Positions 1-9,399 are shown, counted from the stretch's first letter. The stretch: DNA of 16,129 bases from an uncultured Victivallales bacterium (GCA_903834675.1 CAILKC010000473.1:1-16129), one strand, 5' to 3'. The notes: generated from the sequence alone by a model not told the origin. Made by a program: numbers and translations.

Positions 1-289
1 CTGGCGCTGGGACTCGGTGTTAGACCGCCCCCGCCGCGGCCGCCGGGGCGGACATCCGGCCATGGCCCCGCGGGCTCAGGGCCGTGGAGAAAAGCTGCGT
101 CAAGCCGCAGGCAGTCCAAAGAGTCCCGCTGGCGCTGGGACTCGGTGTTAGACCGCCCCCGCCGCCGCCGGGAGACGCATCGGCACCCGGCGCTGGCGGC
201 GTCACCTGGCAGGGGGCATCTTGCCCAATCGTGAGTGGGTCAAACGAGAACGGCCGCGGGCCGCACGTCAGCGGGTGCGCTCGCTGCGC

Positions 290-290
<1 letters not shown>
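1..290. repeat. Modular GC-rich repeat, copy A (two X modules and one Y module)
   Basis: The window opens inside a tandem arrangement: CTGGCGCTGGGACTCGGTGT occurs at position 1 and again at 129, a period of 128 bp. Module X (about 45-158) runs from GGGGCGGACATCCGG to GTTAGACCGCC and holds a stem-loop, GAGTCCC/GGGACTC, at 121-143. Module Y (about 170-290) runs from GGAGACGCATCGGC to GTGCGCTCGCTGCG and stops at the stop codon of the prepilin-like gene. X and Y join at CCG/GCC-rich runs. Both recur in the same order and orientation near 1155-1480. All frames through it are low-complexity and I see no gene. It looks like an interspersed genomic repeat; its family is not recognised, and the left end is cut by the window edge. 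Confidence 0.8.
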
Positions 291-964
<674 letters not shown>

Positions 965-1034
965 GCTGCATTACTCCTTGTCCGCCGTAGTGGCTTTACC
1001 CGGCCCTCGGGCTCGCCTGACCGGCGAAGCGAAG

Positions 1035-1063
1035 AGTCTAGCATCGCATCGGCACCGCCGCAA
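1035..1063 (-). promoter_or_regulatory. Candidate sigma70-type promoter for the prepilin-like gene
   Basis: On the minus strand, TTGCGG (1063-1058) is followed after exactly 17 bases by TAGACT (1040-1035), which is preceded by TG one base away, an extended -10 form. The predicted start near 1028 gives a leader of about 65 nt ending in AAGGAG and the ATG at 964. The -35 matches only half of the consensus, so this is a candidate. The stretch from 965 to 1126 holds nothing else I can identify. Confidence 0.35.
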
Positions 1064-1126
1064 GGCGCGGCCAGTCAGTGAGGTGGTGGAGACGAACGGA
1101 AGACGGTTGAGGCCGACCGACCTCCT

Positions 1127-1480
1127 CGCCCCGGCCGCCGCCGCGGCCGGGGCGGACATCCGGCCATGGCCCCGCGGGCTCAGGGCCGTGGAGAAAAGCT
1201 GCGTCAAGCCGCAGGCAGTCCAAAGAGTCCCGCTGGCGCTGGGACTCGGTGTTAGACCGCCCCCCGCCGCGGCCGCCAGGAGACGCATCGGCCCCCGCCG
1301 CCGCCGCCCGCAGCGTCTCCAGGACATTGTACATGCTGGTAAGGGTCAGTTCGGGGTGCAGCCGCCGTAACTTCGGCGCTGGCGGCGTCACCTGGCAGGG
1401 GGTATCTTGCGCCATCGTGAGTGGGTCAAACGAGAACGGCCGCGGGCCGCACGTCCACGGGTGCGCTCGCTGCGCCCTCC
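1127..1480. repeat. Modular GC-rich repeat, copy B (hairpin, X, expanded Y)
   Basis: This copy begins with a perfect 12-bp hairpin (1127-1138 pairing with 1143-1154, loop CGCC). An X module nearly identical to copy A follows at about 1150-1258, including the GAGTCCC/GGGACTC stem-loop at 1224-1246. Then comes a Y module that matches copy A from GGAGACGCATCGG onward but carries about 75 extra bases near 1295-1373, followed again by the shared GGCGCTGGCGGCGTCACCTG and GTGAGTGGGTCAAACGAGAA. It ends about 27 bases before the start of the first oxidoreductase gene. Copies A and B are in direct orientation with the prepilin-like gene between them. Confidence 0.8.
1308..1373 (-). pseudogene. Fragment resembling the DNA-binding helix region of a Fur-family regulator
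   Basis: Minus-strand translation of this segment gives KLRRLHPELTLTSMYNVLET followed by LR. This matches the pattern of the Fur/PerR/Zur winged-helix recognition region (R..HPxLSLATVYNTLExL). It is only about 22 residues, with no start, no metal-binding histidines and no C-terminal dimerisation domain nearby. It lies in the extra sequence that separates repeat copy B from copy A. I read it as a gene remnant captured by, or deleted from, the repeat. The resemblance is short and a chance match in GC-rich DNA is possible. Confidence 0.45.
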
Positions 1481-1506
1481 GGCGGTCCGCGGAACAGGGA
1501 GCCCCG

Positions 1507-2781
1507 ATGAACTCATCCTCAGGTCTCAGTCGCCGGCAGTTCCTTGGTCGGGCCACCCTGGCCGGCGCTGCTTTTCAGATCGTTCCCAGCCGACTGGTGT
1601 TCGGCGGTGCGGAGGCGCCCAGCAACCTCATCACCCGCGCCGTTATCGGCACCGGCGGCATGGGTATGGGTGGACACGTCACGGCCTATCCGCAGACCCT
1701 GGCAGTCTGCGACGTGGACCGGGGCCGCCTGGCCAACGCGGTCAAGAAGGCGGGTGGGCAGGTAACCGCCTACAGCGATTGGCGCGAGGTCCTCGAGCGC
1801 GACGATATCGACACGGTGCATATCCCGACTCCGCCGCACTGGCACGCGCTGATCGCGATGGCCGCGGCCCAGGCGGGGAAGGACGTCTACTCGGAGAAGC
1901 CGGCGACCCATACCCTCGCCGAAAGCCGGGCGCTGGTGCGCGTCATCGAGCGTTACGGCACCGTCTACCAGGTCAACACCTGGGGCCGACAGATCGGGCA
2001 CTTCGCCCGCAAGGTCGTCGCCAGCGGCATCCTTGGCACCCCCCTCAGGGCCTACCTCAACCCGAGCAACTGCCCAACCGGCTTCAAGATTCGGCAGTGG
2101 AGCGGCAAACCCAATCTCGAGGTCCAGTCCGTTCCCCCGGAACTCGACTACAACATGTGGCTGGGACCCGCGCCGGCCAAGCCCTACCATCCACACCGGG
2201 TCCACGGCAGTTTCCGCGGCTACTGGGACTACGACGAGGGCGGTTTTGGCGACATGGGCCAGCACCACATCGATCCGATGCAGTACGCCCTCGGCAAGGA
2301 CGACACGCTGCCGATATCGGTGGAGTCGGTCGCGCCGCCGCAACACCCGGATGCGTGCGGCCTCTGGCAGACGGTCCTCTTGACCTATGCGGACAGCACC
2401 ACGCTGACCATCGAGAGCTGGGAGTGGGGCGAAAAGACCAGCGCGGGCAAGGCCTGGATCGAAGGACCCAACGGCAAACTCTGGCGCAATGGCACCCTCG
2501 AACCCGCCTCTCTGGCCGAGGAATTAAAGCGCTACCCGGACCTGCCCGACTTGCAGTCCTGGGAGCACGCCGTGCGCACCCGGCAGGACGCTCACGGCTT
2601 CAAACCCAATGTGCAGCAGGCGACACGCTCGGCGGACCTGCTGCACCTGGCGGCCATCTCGATTCGTCTGGGCCGCAAGCTGCGCTTCGACCCGGTTAAG
2701 CGTGAATTTGTCGGCGACGAGCAGGCGAACCGCCTGGCGGCGCCGCCGCTGCGGGCGCCGTGGACACTGCCGTTGGGCTGA
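1507..2781 (+). CDS. Tat-exported Gfo/Idh/MocA-family oxidoreductase
   Basis: This 424-residue NAD(P)-dependent sugar oxidoreductase starts with a twin-arginine signal (SRRQFLGRATLAGAAFQI, Arg9-Arg10), so it should fold with its cofactor and be exported. The Rossmann segment AVIGTGGMGMGGH carries glycines at 48, 50, 51 and 53. The nucleotide-site motif EKP is at 130-132, and the GDMGQHHIDPMQY stretch near 249-260 is the substrate-side catalytic region of Gfo/Idh/MocA enzymes. The frame stays open upstream to 1249, but that part lies in repeat DNA; ATG 1507 gives the Tat signal directly and follows GGGAG. It is the first gene of the five-gene plus-strand cluster, 33 nt before the HEAT/isomerase/DUF1080 gene. 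Known exported relatives, such as glucose-fructose oxidoreductase, keep the nicotinamide cofactor bound. Oxidation of a glycoside hydroxyl is inferred from the neighbour. Confidence 0.93.
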   Translation: MNSSSGLSRRQFLGRATLAGAAFQIVPSRLVFGGAEAPSNLITRAVIGTGGMGMGGHVTAYPQTLAVCDVDRGRLANAVKKAGGQVTAYSDWREVLERDDIDTVHIPTPPHWHALIAMAAAQAGKDVYSEKPATHTLAESRALVRVIERYGTVYQVNTWGRQIGHFARKVVASGILGTPLRAYLNPSNCPTGFKIRQWSGKPNLEVQSVPPELDYNMWLGPAPAKPYHPHRVHGSFRGYWDYDEGGFGDMGQHHIDPMQYALGKDDTLPISVESVAPPQHPDACGLWQTVLLTYADSTTLTIESWEWGEKTSAGKAWIEGPNGKLWRNGTLEPASLAEELKRYPDLPDLQSWEHAVRTRQDAHGFKPNVQQATRSADLLHLAAISIRLGRKLRFDPVKREFVGDEQANRLAAPPLRAPWTLPLG

Positions 2782-2814
2782 AACGAGTGATCAGAGAGTC
2801 AGGTGGGTGAAATT

Positions 2815-5800
2815 ATGACACGCCTTGCCTTCTTCTTCCTGGCCACAGGCTTCCTGCTGGGTCCGCGCCTGGCGGCTCAGTTCCCCGAGGAGCCCGTCCG
2901 CGCCGCTGTGACGAAACTGGCCAGCGCCTCCGCGGCCGAGTTGGGGGCCTGGTGCGATCGCCTGGTCGAGCCGGAGAAACGCCCCGGGGCAGACGATACC
3001 GAGGCGCGCATGGTCTTGCACGGCCTGAGTATGCGCGCCGGAGCCACACCCGAACTACGGGCGAACCTGCTGGCGGCGTACGCCAAAGTCCTTGCCGCCG
3101 ACCGGCCGAAGTCCATCAAGTCCTTCGTGCTCGAGCAGATGCAATTCAGCGCGGATGCCGCCAGTCTGCCGGGTCTGGCGGCGCTTCTGCGCGACCCCGA
3201 GCTCTGCGACCCGGCCTGCCGAGTGGCCGTGGGCGTGGGCGGGGAAGCCGCCGCATCCCTGCTGCGTACGGCGTTGGCCGGGAGCGAGGGCAGCGTGCGC
3301 CTGACGCTGGTGCAGGCGCTGGGCGTGCTGCGCGACGCGGCGTCGGTGCCGGCCCTGCTGCAGGATGCCGTTTCGCCGCAGCGCGAGCTGCGCCTGGCGG
3401 CCCTGCGGGCCTTGGGCGCCAGCGGGGATGCGCGGGCGGCCCAGGTGCTGCTTGCAGCCACTCGCGATGCCTCCCGCTACAACCGCGCCCAGGCCGACGA
3501 GGCCTACCTCGAGTTCCTGGTCCGGCAGGTGGCCGTTGGCCAGGCCGAGGCGGCGGTCACGCAGGCCGCCGCCTACGCCGCCAGCCGCCCCGAAGAGGCT
3601 CACCTCCAGGCCGCCGTCATGGAGATCTACGCTCAGGCCGCCACCGACACCGCCGTCGACGCGGTCCTGGCGGGCATGCTCAGCGACCGCGACCGGGTGC
3701 GCCAGAGTGCCGGGTTGACGTTGCGCCGTCTGCCTGCCGAGCGTAGCGCCGCCAAGCTCGCTACCAGGCTCGAGACCACGCCGGTGGAGCGCCGACCAGG
3801 GCTGCTCCTCGTCCTGGCCGAGCTCAAGGCGAGCGGCGCCCTACCGGCGGTGCGCTCCCAGATCACGGCCACGGACACCGCCACCCGCCAGGCCGCGATA
3901 CTCGCGCTGGGGGCCATCGGCGGCGCCGAGGCCCTCCCCGAGCTGGTGGCGCTGCTGGGCGACCCGCGGGAGGGCGTGCCCGCTGCGGCCGCGGATGCCC
4001 TCGCCGGGCTGTCGGCGGCTGGGGTGGGCGCTCGCCTGCTCGAACTGGCGCCGGCCGCCCCGCCACCGGTGCGCGTGGCGTTGCTCGGGCTGCTGGCTCG
4101 CCGCCTGGACCTGGCGCAGGCCACCGCGGCTTTCGCCTTCCTGACTGACCCCGCCGCCGAAGTGCGCCTGGCGACCTGGCGGGCCCTCGAGACCCTCACC
4201 GCCGCGGAGCACCTGCCACGGCTGCTTGAGGCGGTCCTCAGCAGCGCCGAGGCCAAGGAGCAGAAGGCTGGCGCGGCCGCCTTCGCGGCCGCCAGTCGGC
4301 GGGTGGCCAAGCCCGAGCTGACCGGGCCCCTGCTGGCCGCCGCACTCGGCAAGGCGGACGCAGCGCACCAGATCGTCCTCCTGGCCGCGGCGCCAGCCAG
4401 CGGCGGAGAGACCGCCCTCAAGGCCGCGGTCAAGGAAGTGGCCAACCCCGATCCGGCCGTGCGTCAGGCCGCGGTCCGCGCCCTCGCCGACTGGCCCGAC
4501 GCGACGGCCATGTCGGCGCTCCTGGACATTGTGAGGAACGCCAAGGAGGAGCTGCCCTACGTCCTCGCCTTCCGTGGCTACCTGCGGCTGCTGGGAGCGG
4601 CCGATCAGCCCGCGGCCGCGCTGCTGCCGCAATACCAGGAGGCCATGAAGCTGGCGCGCCGCGTCGATGAGCGTCGCCTGGTGCTGACCGGCATCGGCCG
4701 CCTCAAGGACCGAAGCGCTTTCGCCCTGCTGCTCCCCTACCTCCAGGACGCCGACCTGCAGGCCGAGGCCGCTAACGGCATCATCCAAATCGCCAAAGAC
4801 AGCGGTGGCGACGACAGCGCCAGCGCCCTCCGTAAGGTCCTGGCCGCAATCAAGGACGAGAAGCTCACGCAGCGGGCCAAGGAGACGCTGTCGGAGGTGG
4901 CCAAGTACGCGGGTTGCGTGATCACCTGGGAGATCTCCGGCCCCTACACCGACAACGACAAAGGCCTCGGCGAGCTGCATCCCATCGCCTTTCCGCCCGA
5001 GACCGACCCCGCCAAAGCGACCTGGCGCCGGGTCGCCGCCGAAGCCGATGGCCGTCTGGACCTCAACCGCGAGTTCCGCGGCAACAACCGCTGTGCCTAC
5101 ATGCGCTGTCTGGTGCAGACAACCGCCGCCGTCGACGCGGTCCTGGCCGTGGGCAGCGACGACGGCATCAAAGTCTGGCTGAACGCTGCGGTCGTGCATG
5201 ATAAGAACGTCCCACGGCCCTTCGTCTGGTGCGAGGATGCGATCCCGGTCAAACTCCTGAAGGGACCCAACCGGCTGCTGCTGAAGGTCACCCAGGGCGG
5301 CGGGGACTGGATGGGCAGTGCCCGCTTCCGCGCCGCTGACGGGACGCCCCTCGACGGTCTCATCCTCGAGGTCGGCGGGGACTGGACCGCCGTCGGCACC
5401 GCGGGTGCCGCCCCCGCTCCGGCCGTTCCCGCCCCAGCCCCCGCGGCCCCCGCCCCAGCCCCGGCCGCGCTTCCGCTCGCGCCGCCGAAGCTGGCTTCCG
5501 GCGCCCCCACGGCCGCACAGCTCGGCTGGCAGATGAGCATCCAGTGCTGGAGCTTCAACAAAGCCACCTTCTTCGAAAGCGTCGAGCGGGCCGCGCTGAT
5601 GGGAGTGAAGGTCCTCGAGATGTTCCCTGGCCAGCGGGTGGATAGCGAGCATGCCGACTGGAAGACGGACCCCAGCATGCCGGCGGCGGCGCTGGCGGCG
5701 GTGCAGGCAAAACTCAAGGCGGCTGACATCCGCGTGGCCAACTTCGGCGTGACCGGCATCCCCGGCGATAACCCCGGCCGACGCAAGCTCTTCGACTGGG

Positions 5801-6921
5801 CTCGGACCCTGGGCATCGAGACCCTCTGCGCCGAGGCTGAGCCCGCGGCCTTGCCCGAACTCGACAAACTCTGCCAGGAGTACGGCATCAACCTCGCCCT
5901 CCACAACCACCCCGAGCCCTCGCGCTACTGGAACCCGCAGACGGTCCTCGCGGCCTGCCAGGGCCTCAGCCCGCGCCTCGGGGCCTGCGCCGACACCGGC
6001 CACTGGATGCGTTCGGGAGTGACCCCCATGGACGCCATCAACCTCTTGCAGTGGCGCATCATCACATTCCACTTCAAGGACCTCAACGAAATGGGCAAAG
6101 GCGCCCACGATGTGCCCTGGGGCACCGGCAAGGGCGACATCCCGGCGCTGCTGCGGCGGCTCCGGCAGCAGGGCTTCCGAGGGGTGTTCTCGGCCGAGTA
6201 CGAATACAACTGGGAGAAGAACACCGAAGACATCGCCGCCTGCGTCCGGAACTTCGAAGCGATGGCGCGCGAGCTCGTGCTCGAAGAGGACGGCGCCTGG
6301 CGGGTGCTCTTCAACATGCGTGATCTCGCGGCCTGGCAGAACGCCGGCGGACAGCCGCCGGCGGCCAGTTGGCGCATCGAGGACGAGTGCCTGGCTCTGC
6401 GCGGTCAGGGTGGCGACATCTGGACCCGCGAGCGCTTCGGCAATTTTGTGCTGGACCTCGAGTACGACACCACCGGCAACAGCGGCCTGTTCTTCCGCAC
6501 CGACAATCCGAAAGACCCGGTCCAGACGGGCCTTGAGATGCAGGTGGACAAAGCCGAAACCGCCGGCATCCATGGCGTCGGGGCGCTCTACGATCTGCTG
6601 GCGCCGGCCGCCCAGGCGGCCCGGCCCGGGTGGAACCACGTCACCCTCGGCGTCAAGGGCAGCCTGGTCGTTATCGTGCTCAATGACCAGCCCATCGTCC
6701 AGGCCGATCTCGAATCCTGGACCACTCCTGCCCAAAACCCCGACGGCGCCAAGAATAAGTTCAAGACCGCCCTCCGGGACTTCAAACGCGAAGGGCATAT
6801 CGGCTTCCAGGACCACGGCGCCGCGGTGCGCTACCGCAACCTCCGTATCCGGCGCCTGCAATCGGTCGGCGCTGCCGCAACCCTTGCCGGCAGCCCTGAC
6901 GCCCCCAGTGCTTCAAGATAA
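2815..6921 (+). CDS. Secreted multidomain protein: HEAT repeats + beta-sandwich + sugar isomerase/epimerase + DUF1080
   Basis: This 1368-residue protein has a signal peptide (MTRLAFFFLATGFLLGPRLAAQ). Residues about 30-690 are Ala/Leu-rich HEAT-like helical repeats, for example VRQAAVRALADW. Residues 701-855 look like a beta-sandwich (CVITWEISGPY, VGSDDGIKVWLN, GPNRLLLKVTQGG), as found in carbohydrate-active proteins. A Pro/Ala linker (about 862-902) leads to a xylose-isomerase-like TIM barrel (903-1158) with probable metal/catalytic residues E1007, H1030, D1060/H1063 (ADTGHW), H1086 (FHFKDLNE) and E1128 (SAEYEYN). Residues 1159-1355 match DUF1080, named 3-keto-disaccharide hydrolase (WRVLFNMRDLAAWQNAGG, GNSGLFFRT, IGFQDHGAAVRYRNLRIRRL). 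ATG 2815 follows AGGTGG; an in-frame GTG at 2803 is less likely. The domains are confident. A joint role in glycoside breakdown through 3-keto sugars is inference. Confidence 0.92.
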   Translation: MTRLAFFFLATGFLLGPRLAAQFPEEPVRAAVTKLASASAAELGAWCDRLVEPEKRPGADDTEARMVLHGLSMRAGATPELRANLLAAYAKVLAADRPKSIKSFVLEQMQFSADAASLPGLAALLRDPELCDPACRVAVGVGGEAAASLLRTALAGSEGSVRLTLVQALGVLRDAASVPALLQDAVSPQRELRLAALRALGASGDARAAQVLLAATRDASRYNRAQADEAYLEFLVRQVAVGQAEAAVTQAAAYAASRPEEAHLQAAVMEIYAQAATDTAVDAVLAGMLSDRDRVRQSAGLTLRRLPAERSAAKLATRLETTPVERRPGLLLVLAELKASGALPAVRSQITATDTATRQAAILALGAIGGAEALPELVALLGDPREGVPAAAADALAGLSAAGVGARLLELAPAAPPPVRVALLGLLARRLDLAQATAAFAFLTDPAAEVRLATWRALETLTAAEHLPRLLEAVLSSAEAKEQKAGAAAFAAASRRVAKPELTGPLLAAALGKADAAHQIVLLAAAPASGGETALKAAVKEVANPDPAVRQAAVRALADWPDATAMSALLDIVRNAKEELPYVLAFRGYLRLLGAADQPAAALLPQYQEAMKLARRVDERRLVLTGIGRLKDRSAFALLLPYLQDADLQAEAANGIIQIAKDSGGDDSASALRKVLAAIKDEKLTQRAKETLSEVAKYAGCVITWEISGPYTDNDKGLGELHPIAFPPETDPAKATWRRVAAEADGRLDLNREFRGNNRCAYMRCLVQTTAAVDAVLAVGSDDGIKVWLNAAVVHDKNVPRPFVWCEDAIPVKLLKGPNRLLLKVTQGGGDWMGSARFRAADGTPLDGLILEVGGDWTAVGTAGAAPAPAVPAPAPAAPAPAPAALPLAPPKLASGAPTAAQLGWQMSIQCWSFNKATFFESVERAALMGVKVLEMFPGQRVDSEHADWKTDPSMPAAALAAVQAKLKAADIRVANFGVTGIPGDNPGRRKLFDWARTLGIETLCAEAEPAALPELDKLCQEYGINLALHNHPEPSRYWNPQTVLAACQGLSPRLGACADTGHWMRSGVTPMDAINLLQWRIITFHFKDLNEMGKGAHDVPWGTGKGDIPALLRRLRQQGFRGVFSAEYEYNWEKNTEDIAACVRNFEAMARELVLEEDGAWRVLFNMRDLAAWQNAGGQPPAASWRIEDECLALRGQGGDIWTRERFGNFVLDLEYDTTGNSGLFFRTDNPKDPVQTGLEMQVDKAETAGIHGVGALYDLLAPAAQAARPGWNHVTLGVKGSLVVIVLNDQPIVQADLESWTTPAQNPDGAKNKFKTALRDFKREGHIGFQDHGAAVRYRNLRIRRLQSVGAAATLAGSPDAPSASR

Positions 6922-6953
6922 CGGCCACCAACGCCAGCGGAGTGTAGCGGCCC

Positions 6954-7526
6954 ATGCCAAGGCTGATCCTGTTCAACAAGCCCTTTGACGTGCTCTGCCA
7001 GTTCAGCGATCCGCAGGGCCGTCCAACCCTGGCCAATTACCTCAAGATACCGCGAGTCTATCCGGCCGGTCGGCTGGATCAGGACAGCGAGGGCCTGCTC
7101 TTACTCACCGACCTCGGCTGGCTGCAACACCGCATCTCCGACCCCGACCACAAGCTGCCCAAGACCTACTGGGTGCAGGTGGAAGGCACCCCGGATGCCG
7201 CCGCCGTGCAACGTCTGGCCAAGGGGGTCAGGTTGAAGGATGGCATGACCAAGCCGGCCAGTGTCGCGCTCATCAGCCCGCCGCAGATCTGGGAGCGGAC
7301 GCCGCCGATCCGCTTCCGGCGGCTGATCCCCACCGCCTGGCTCTCGATCACTCTGACGGAGGGCCGCAACCGCCAGATCCGCCGCATGACCGCCGCCGTC
7401 GGCCTGCCGACCCTCCGCCTCGTCCGCTGGGCCATCGGCCAATGGGACCTCGGCAAACTCCAGCCGGGCCAGTGGGAAAATGCCCCCCTCCCCGAACGCA
7501 ATGACACCATCGGCGAACTGGCCTGA
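6954..7526 (+). CDS. rluE: RluE-type 23S rRNA pseudouridine synthase
   Basis: This 190-residue protein belongs to the RsuA/RluB/RluE/RluF group of pseudouridine synthases. It opens with LILFNKPFDVLCQFSD, and the catalytic motif AGRLDQDSEGLLLLT places the nucleophilic aspartate at D42. The later blocks YWVQVEGTP, PPIRFRRLIPTAWLSITL and EGRNRQIRRMTAAVGLPTLRL follow the E. coli RluE pattern closely; that enzyme modifies U2457 of 23S rRNA. There is no N-terminal S4 domain, as in RluE. The gene sits 32 nt after the HEAT/DUF1080 gene and 35 nt before the esterase gene, so a housekeeping rRNA modifier is embedded in a sugar operon. A modest GGAG lies 11 bases upstream of the ATG. The family is sure; the exact target base is by homology. 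Confidence 0.92.
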   Translation: MPRLILFNKPFDVLCQFSDPQGRPTLANYLKIPRVYPAGRLDQDSEGLLLLTDLGWLQHRISDPDHKLPKTYWVQVEGTPDAAAVQRLAKGVRLKDGMTKPASVALISPPQIWERTPPIRFRRLIPTAWLSITLTEGRNRQIRRMTAAVGLPTLRLVRWAIGQWDLGKLQPGQWENAPLPERNDTIGELA

Positions 7527-7561
7527 AGCCGACGGGGGTTCAGGAACAAGGAGAGATGATC

Positions 7562-9385
7562 ATGTTGCGCCTCCGCACGATTCTGGCTCTGGTCGGCTTT
7601 GCCCTGAGTTACTCTGGCGCGGGCGCGGAGGGGGTCACGCCGACGGAGGCGGGCAAGGCGGGGCGCTTCCGCGGCGCCGCCTACGAGGCCGTGGTCGGCC
7701 GCGACGGCTGCTGCGAGAGCCTGCGGGTCGACGGCATCGAGTTCTTTGCCGCGGTGCCGGAAACGATTCCGCGCGGGGGCTACTGTTACCAGGACGGCCT
7801 GCTCAAGCTCGACGAGGTCAGGGAAACCGCGCCGGGAACCTGGGTCGGGACCAGCGCGAAGGCGGAGGTCACCTACGCCTTCACGGCGGACAAAGCCACC
7901 TGGAGCGTGACCAACCGCACCTCGAAAACCCTACTCTACGTCATCGTGATGGCGCCGGGCGTCAAGGCCGTGATCGGCGAGAAAGGCTATGTTGCCAAAG
8001 CTCCGCTCAGCCGGCCGTGGGCCGAGTCGACCTGGTTCTGCGAAGGCCGCAGCCTTGGATTTCGTAACCTGACGCGGGTCTGGGGGCCGTGGGCCACTCA
8101 GCACCAGGTGCTGCAACTGGATATTCCGGCCGGGCTCACCCGTAACCTGGAACTGCTGATGAACACCGCTACCCCAGAACAACGCGCCCTGGCCGACGCC
8201 AAGGCCAAAGCCCCGCCCCCACCGCCTCCGGCAGAGCCCGTCGGCCCCATGTGGGACCTCGCCGCACTGTCCAAGCCACCAGCAACCTTCCCGGCCGAGG
8301 GCTTTGCGGGAGAGGGGGTCAAGGCGCTGTTCTACGCGAGCGTGCCCTACCAAGGCCAACCCACCCGCGTCTTCGCCTGGATCGGTATCCCCGAGCACAA
8401 GGAGGGCCAACGCCTTCCCGCCATGGTGTTGGTGCATGGCGGCGGCGGCACCGCCTTCGACTCGTGGGTGCGGCGCTGGACCGCGCGCGGCTATGCCGCC
8501 ATCGCCATGGATACCTGCGGCTGCCTCCCCGGCGGCGACCATGGCAACCGCCCCCGGCACGACTTCGGCGGACCCCCGGGCTGGGGCGGCTGGGACCAGA
8601 TCAACGAGCCGCGCGAAGACCAGTGGACCTACCACGCCGTCAGCGCCGCCATCCTCGGCCACTCGCTGCTGCGCTCGCTGCCCGAGGTCGACCCCGAGCG
8701 CATCGGCCTGACCGGCATCTCCTGGGGCGGTTACCTGACCAGCATCATCGCCGGGGTCGACCCCCGCTTCCGCTGCGCCATCCCGGTCTACGGCTGCGGC
8801 TTCACCGACGAGCACGGCTTCGCCAGCAACGTCCAGGCCTTGGGCAAGGACGGGGCCGCGCGTTGGCTGCGCTGGTGGGACCCCTCCGTGTACCTCAAGG
8901 ACGCGGCCATGCCGTTCCTCTGGGTGACCGGCAGCAACGACTTCGCCTACACCCTCAATGCCGTGCAGAAATCCTACCGCTTGCCCACCGGACCGCGTAC
9001 CCTCTGCGTCCGCTTGCGCATGCCGCACGGTCATGGCGATGCCGGCGAAGGCCCCAAGGAAATCTTCACCTTTGCCGACAGCATCCTGCAGGGCGGCGAG
9101 GCGCTGCCACGCATCACGGGCCAGGGCCAGGAGGGCCGCCAGGCCTGGGCCACCTTCGTGAGCCAACGCCCGGTCGTCAAAGCCGAATTGAATGTCACCC
9201 GCGCCGCCGGAAAGTGGCAGGACCGACTCTGGGAAGCCCTCCCCGCTACCCTCGACCCCGCCGGCAAGGTGACCGCCGAGTTGCCCGATGGCGTAACCGT
9301 CTACTACCTGAACCTCTTCGACGAGCGTAACTGCGCCGTCAGCACCGAGCATGTCGAACTGCCGACGGCGGCCGCGACGCCGTAG
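7562..9385 (+). CDS. Secreted alpha/beta hydrolase, acetylxylan-esterase-like
   Basis: This 607-residue protein carries a signal peptide (MLRLRTILALVGFALSYSGAGA). Residues about 30-210 form a beta-rich N-terminal domain with no family I recognise, followed by a run of prolines near 220. An alpha/beta hydrolase fold follows (about 260-520): oxyanion segment VLVHGGGG at 289-296, nucleophile S387 in GISWGG, D460 in TGSNDFAY, and H489/H491 in MPHGHGD. The layout resembles AXE1/acetylxylan esterase and prolyl-oligopeptidase-like hydrolases. A short C-terminal beta-domain ends the protein. ATG 7556 is in frame but only two bases from AAGGAG; ATG 7562 has an eight-base spacing and is preferred. Position between sugar oxidoreductase genes suggests removal of acyl groups from glycans; the substrate is inferred, and a peptidase cannot be excluded. 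Confidence 0.86.
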   Translation: MLRLRTILALVGFALSYSGAGAEGVTPTEAGKAGRFRGAAYEAVVGRDGCCESLRVDGIEFFAAVPETIPRGGYCYQDGLLKLDEVRETAPGTWVGTSAKAEVTYAFTADKATWSVTNRTSKTLLYVIVMAPGVKAVIGEKGYVAKAPLSRPWAESTWFCEGRSLGFRNLTRVWGPWATQHQVLQLDIPAGLTRNLELLMNTATPEQRALADAKAKAPPPPPPAEPVGPMWDLAALSKPPATFPAEGFAGEGVKALFYASVPYQGQPTRVFAWIGIPEHKEGQRLPAMVLVHGGGGTAFDSWVRRWTARGYAAIAMDTCGCLPGGDHGNRPRHDFGGPPGWGGWDQINEPREDQWTYHAVSAAILGHSLLRSLPEVDPERIGLTGISWGGYLTSIIAGVDPRFRCAIPVYGCGFTDEHGFASNVQALGKDGAARWLRWWDPSVYLKDAAMPFLWVTGSNDFAYTLNAVQKSYRLPTGPRTLCVRLRMPHGHGDAGEGPKEIFTFADSILQGGEALPRITGQGQEGRQAWATFVSQRPVVKAELNVTRAAGKWQDRLWEALPATLDPAGKVTAELPDGVTVYYLNLFDERNCAVSTEHVELPTAAATP

Positions 9386-9399
9386 GGAAAGGGACCTCC

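Noticed and set aside
1249..1506. Upstream extension of the Tat-exported oxidoreductase
   Set aside because: The extra 86 codons are repeat sequence; ATG 1507 places the twin-arginine signal at the N-terminus.
3841..6861. About 1000-codon open frame antisense to the HEAT/isomerase/DUF1080 gene
   Set aside because: High GC leaves few stop codons in the opposite frame. The translation has no recognisable domain, while the sense frame encodes four.
7931..9352. Long open frame antisense to the esterase gene
   Set aside because: Low-complexity Gly/Ala/Val/Asp-rich translation; the sense frame has a signal peptide and catalytic triad.
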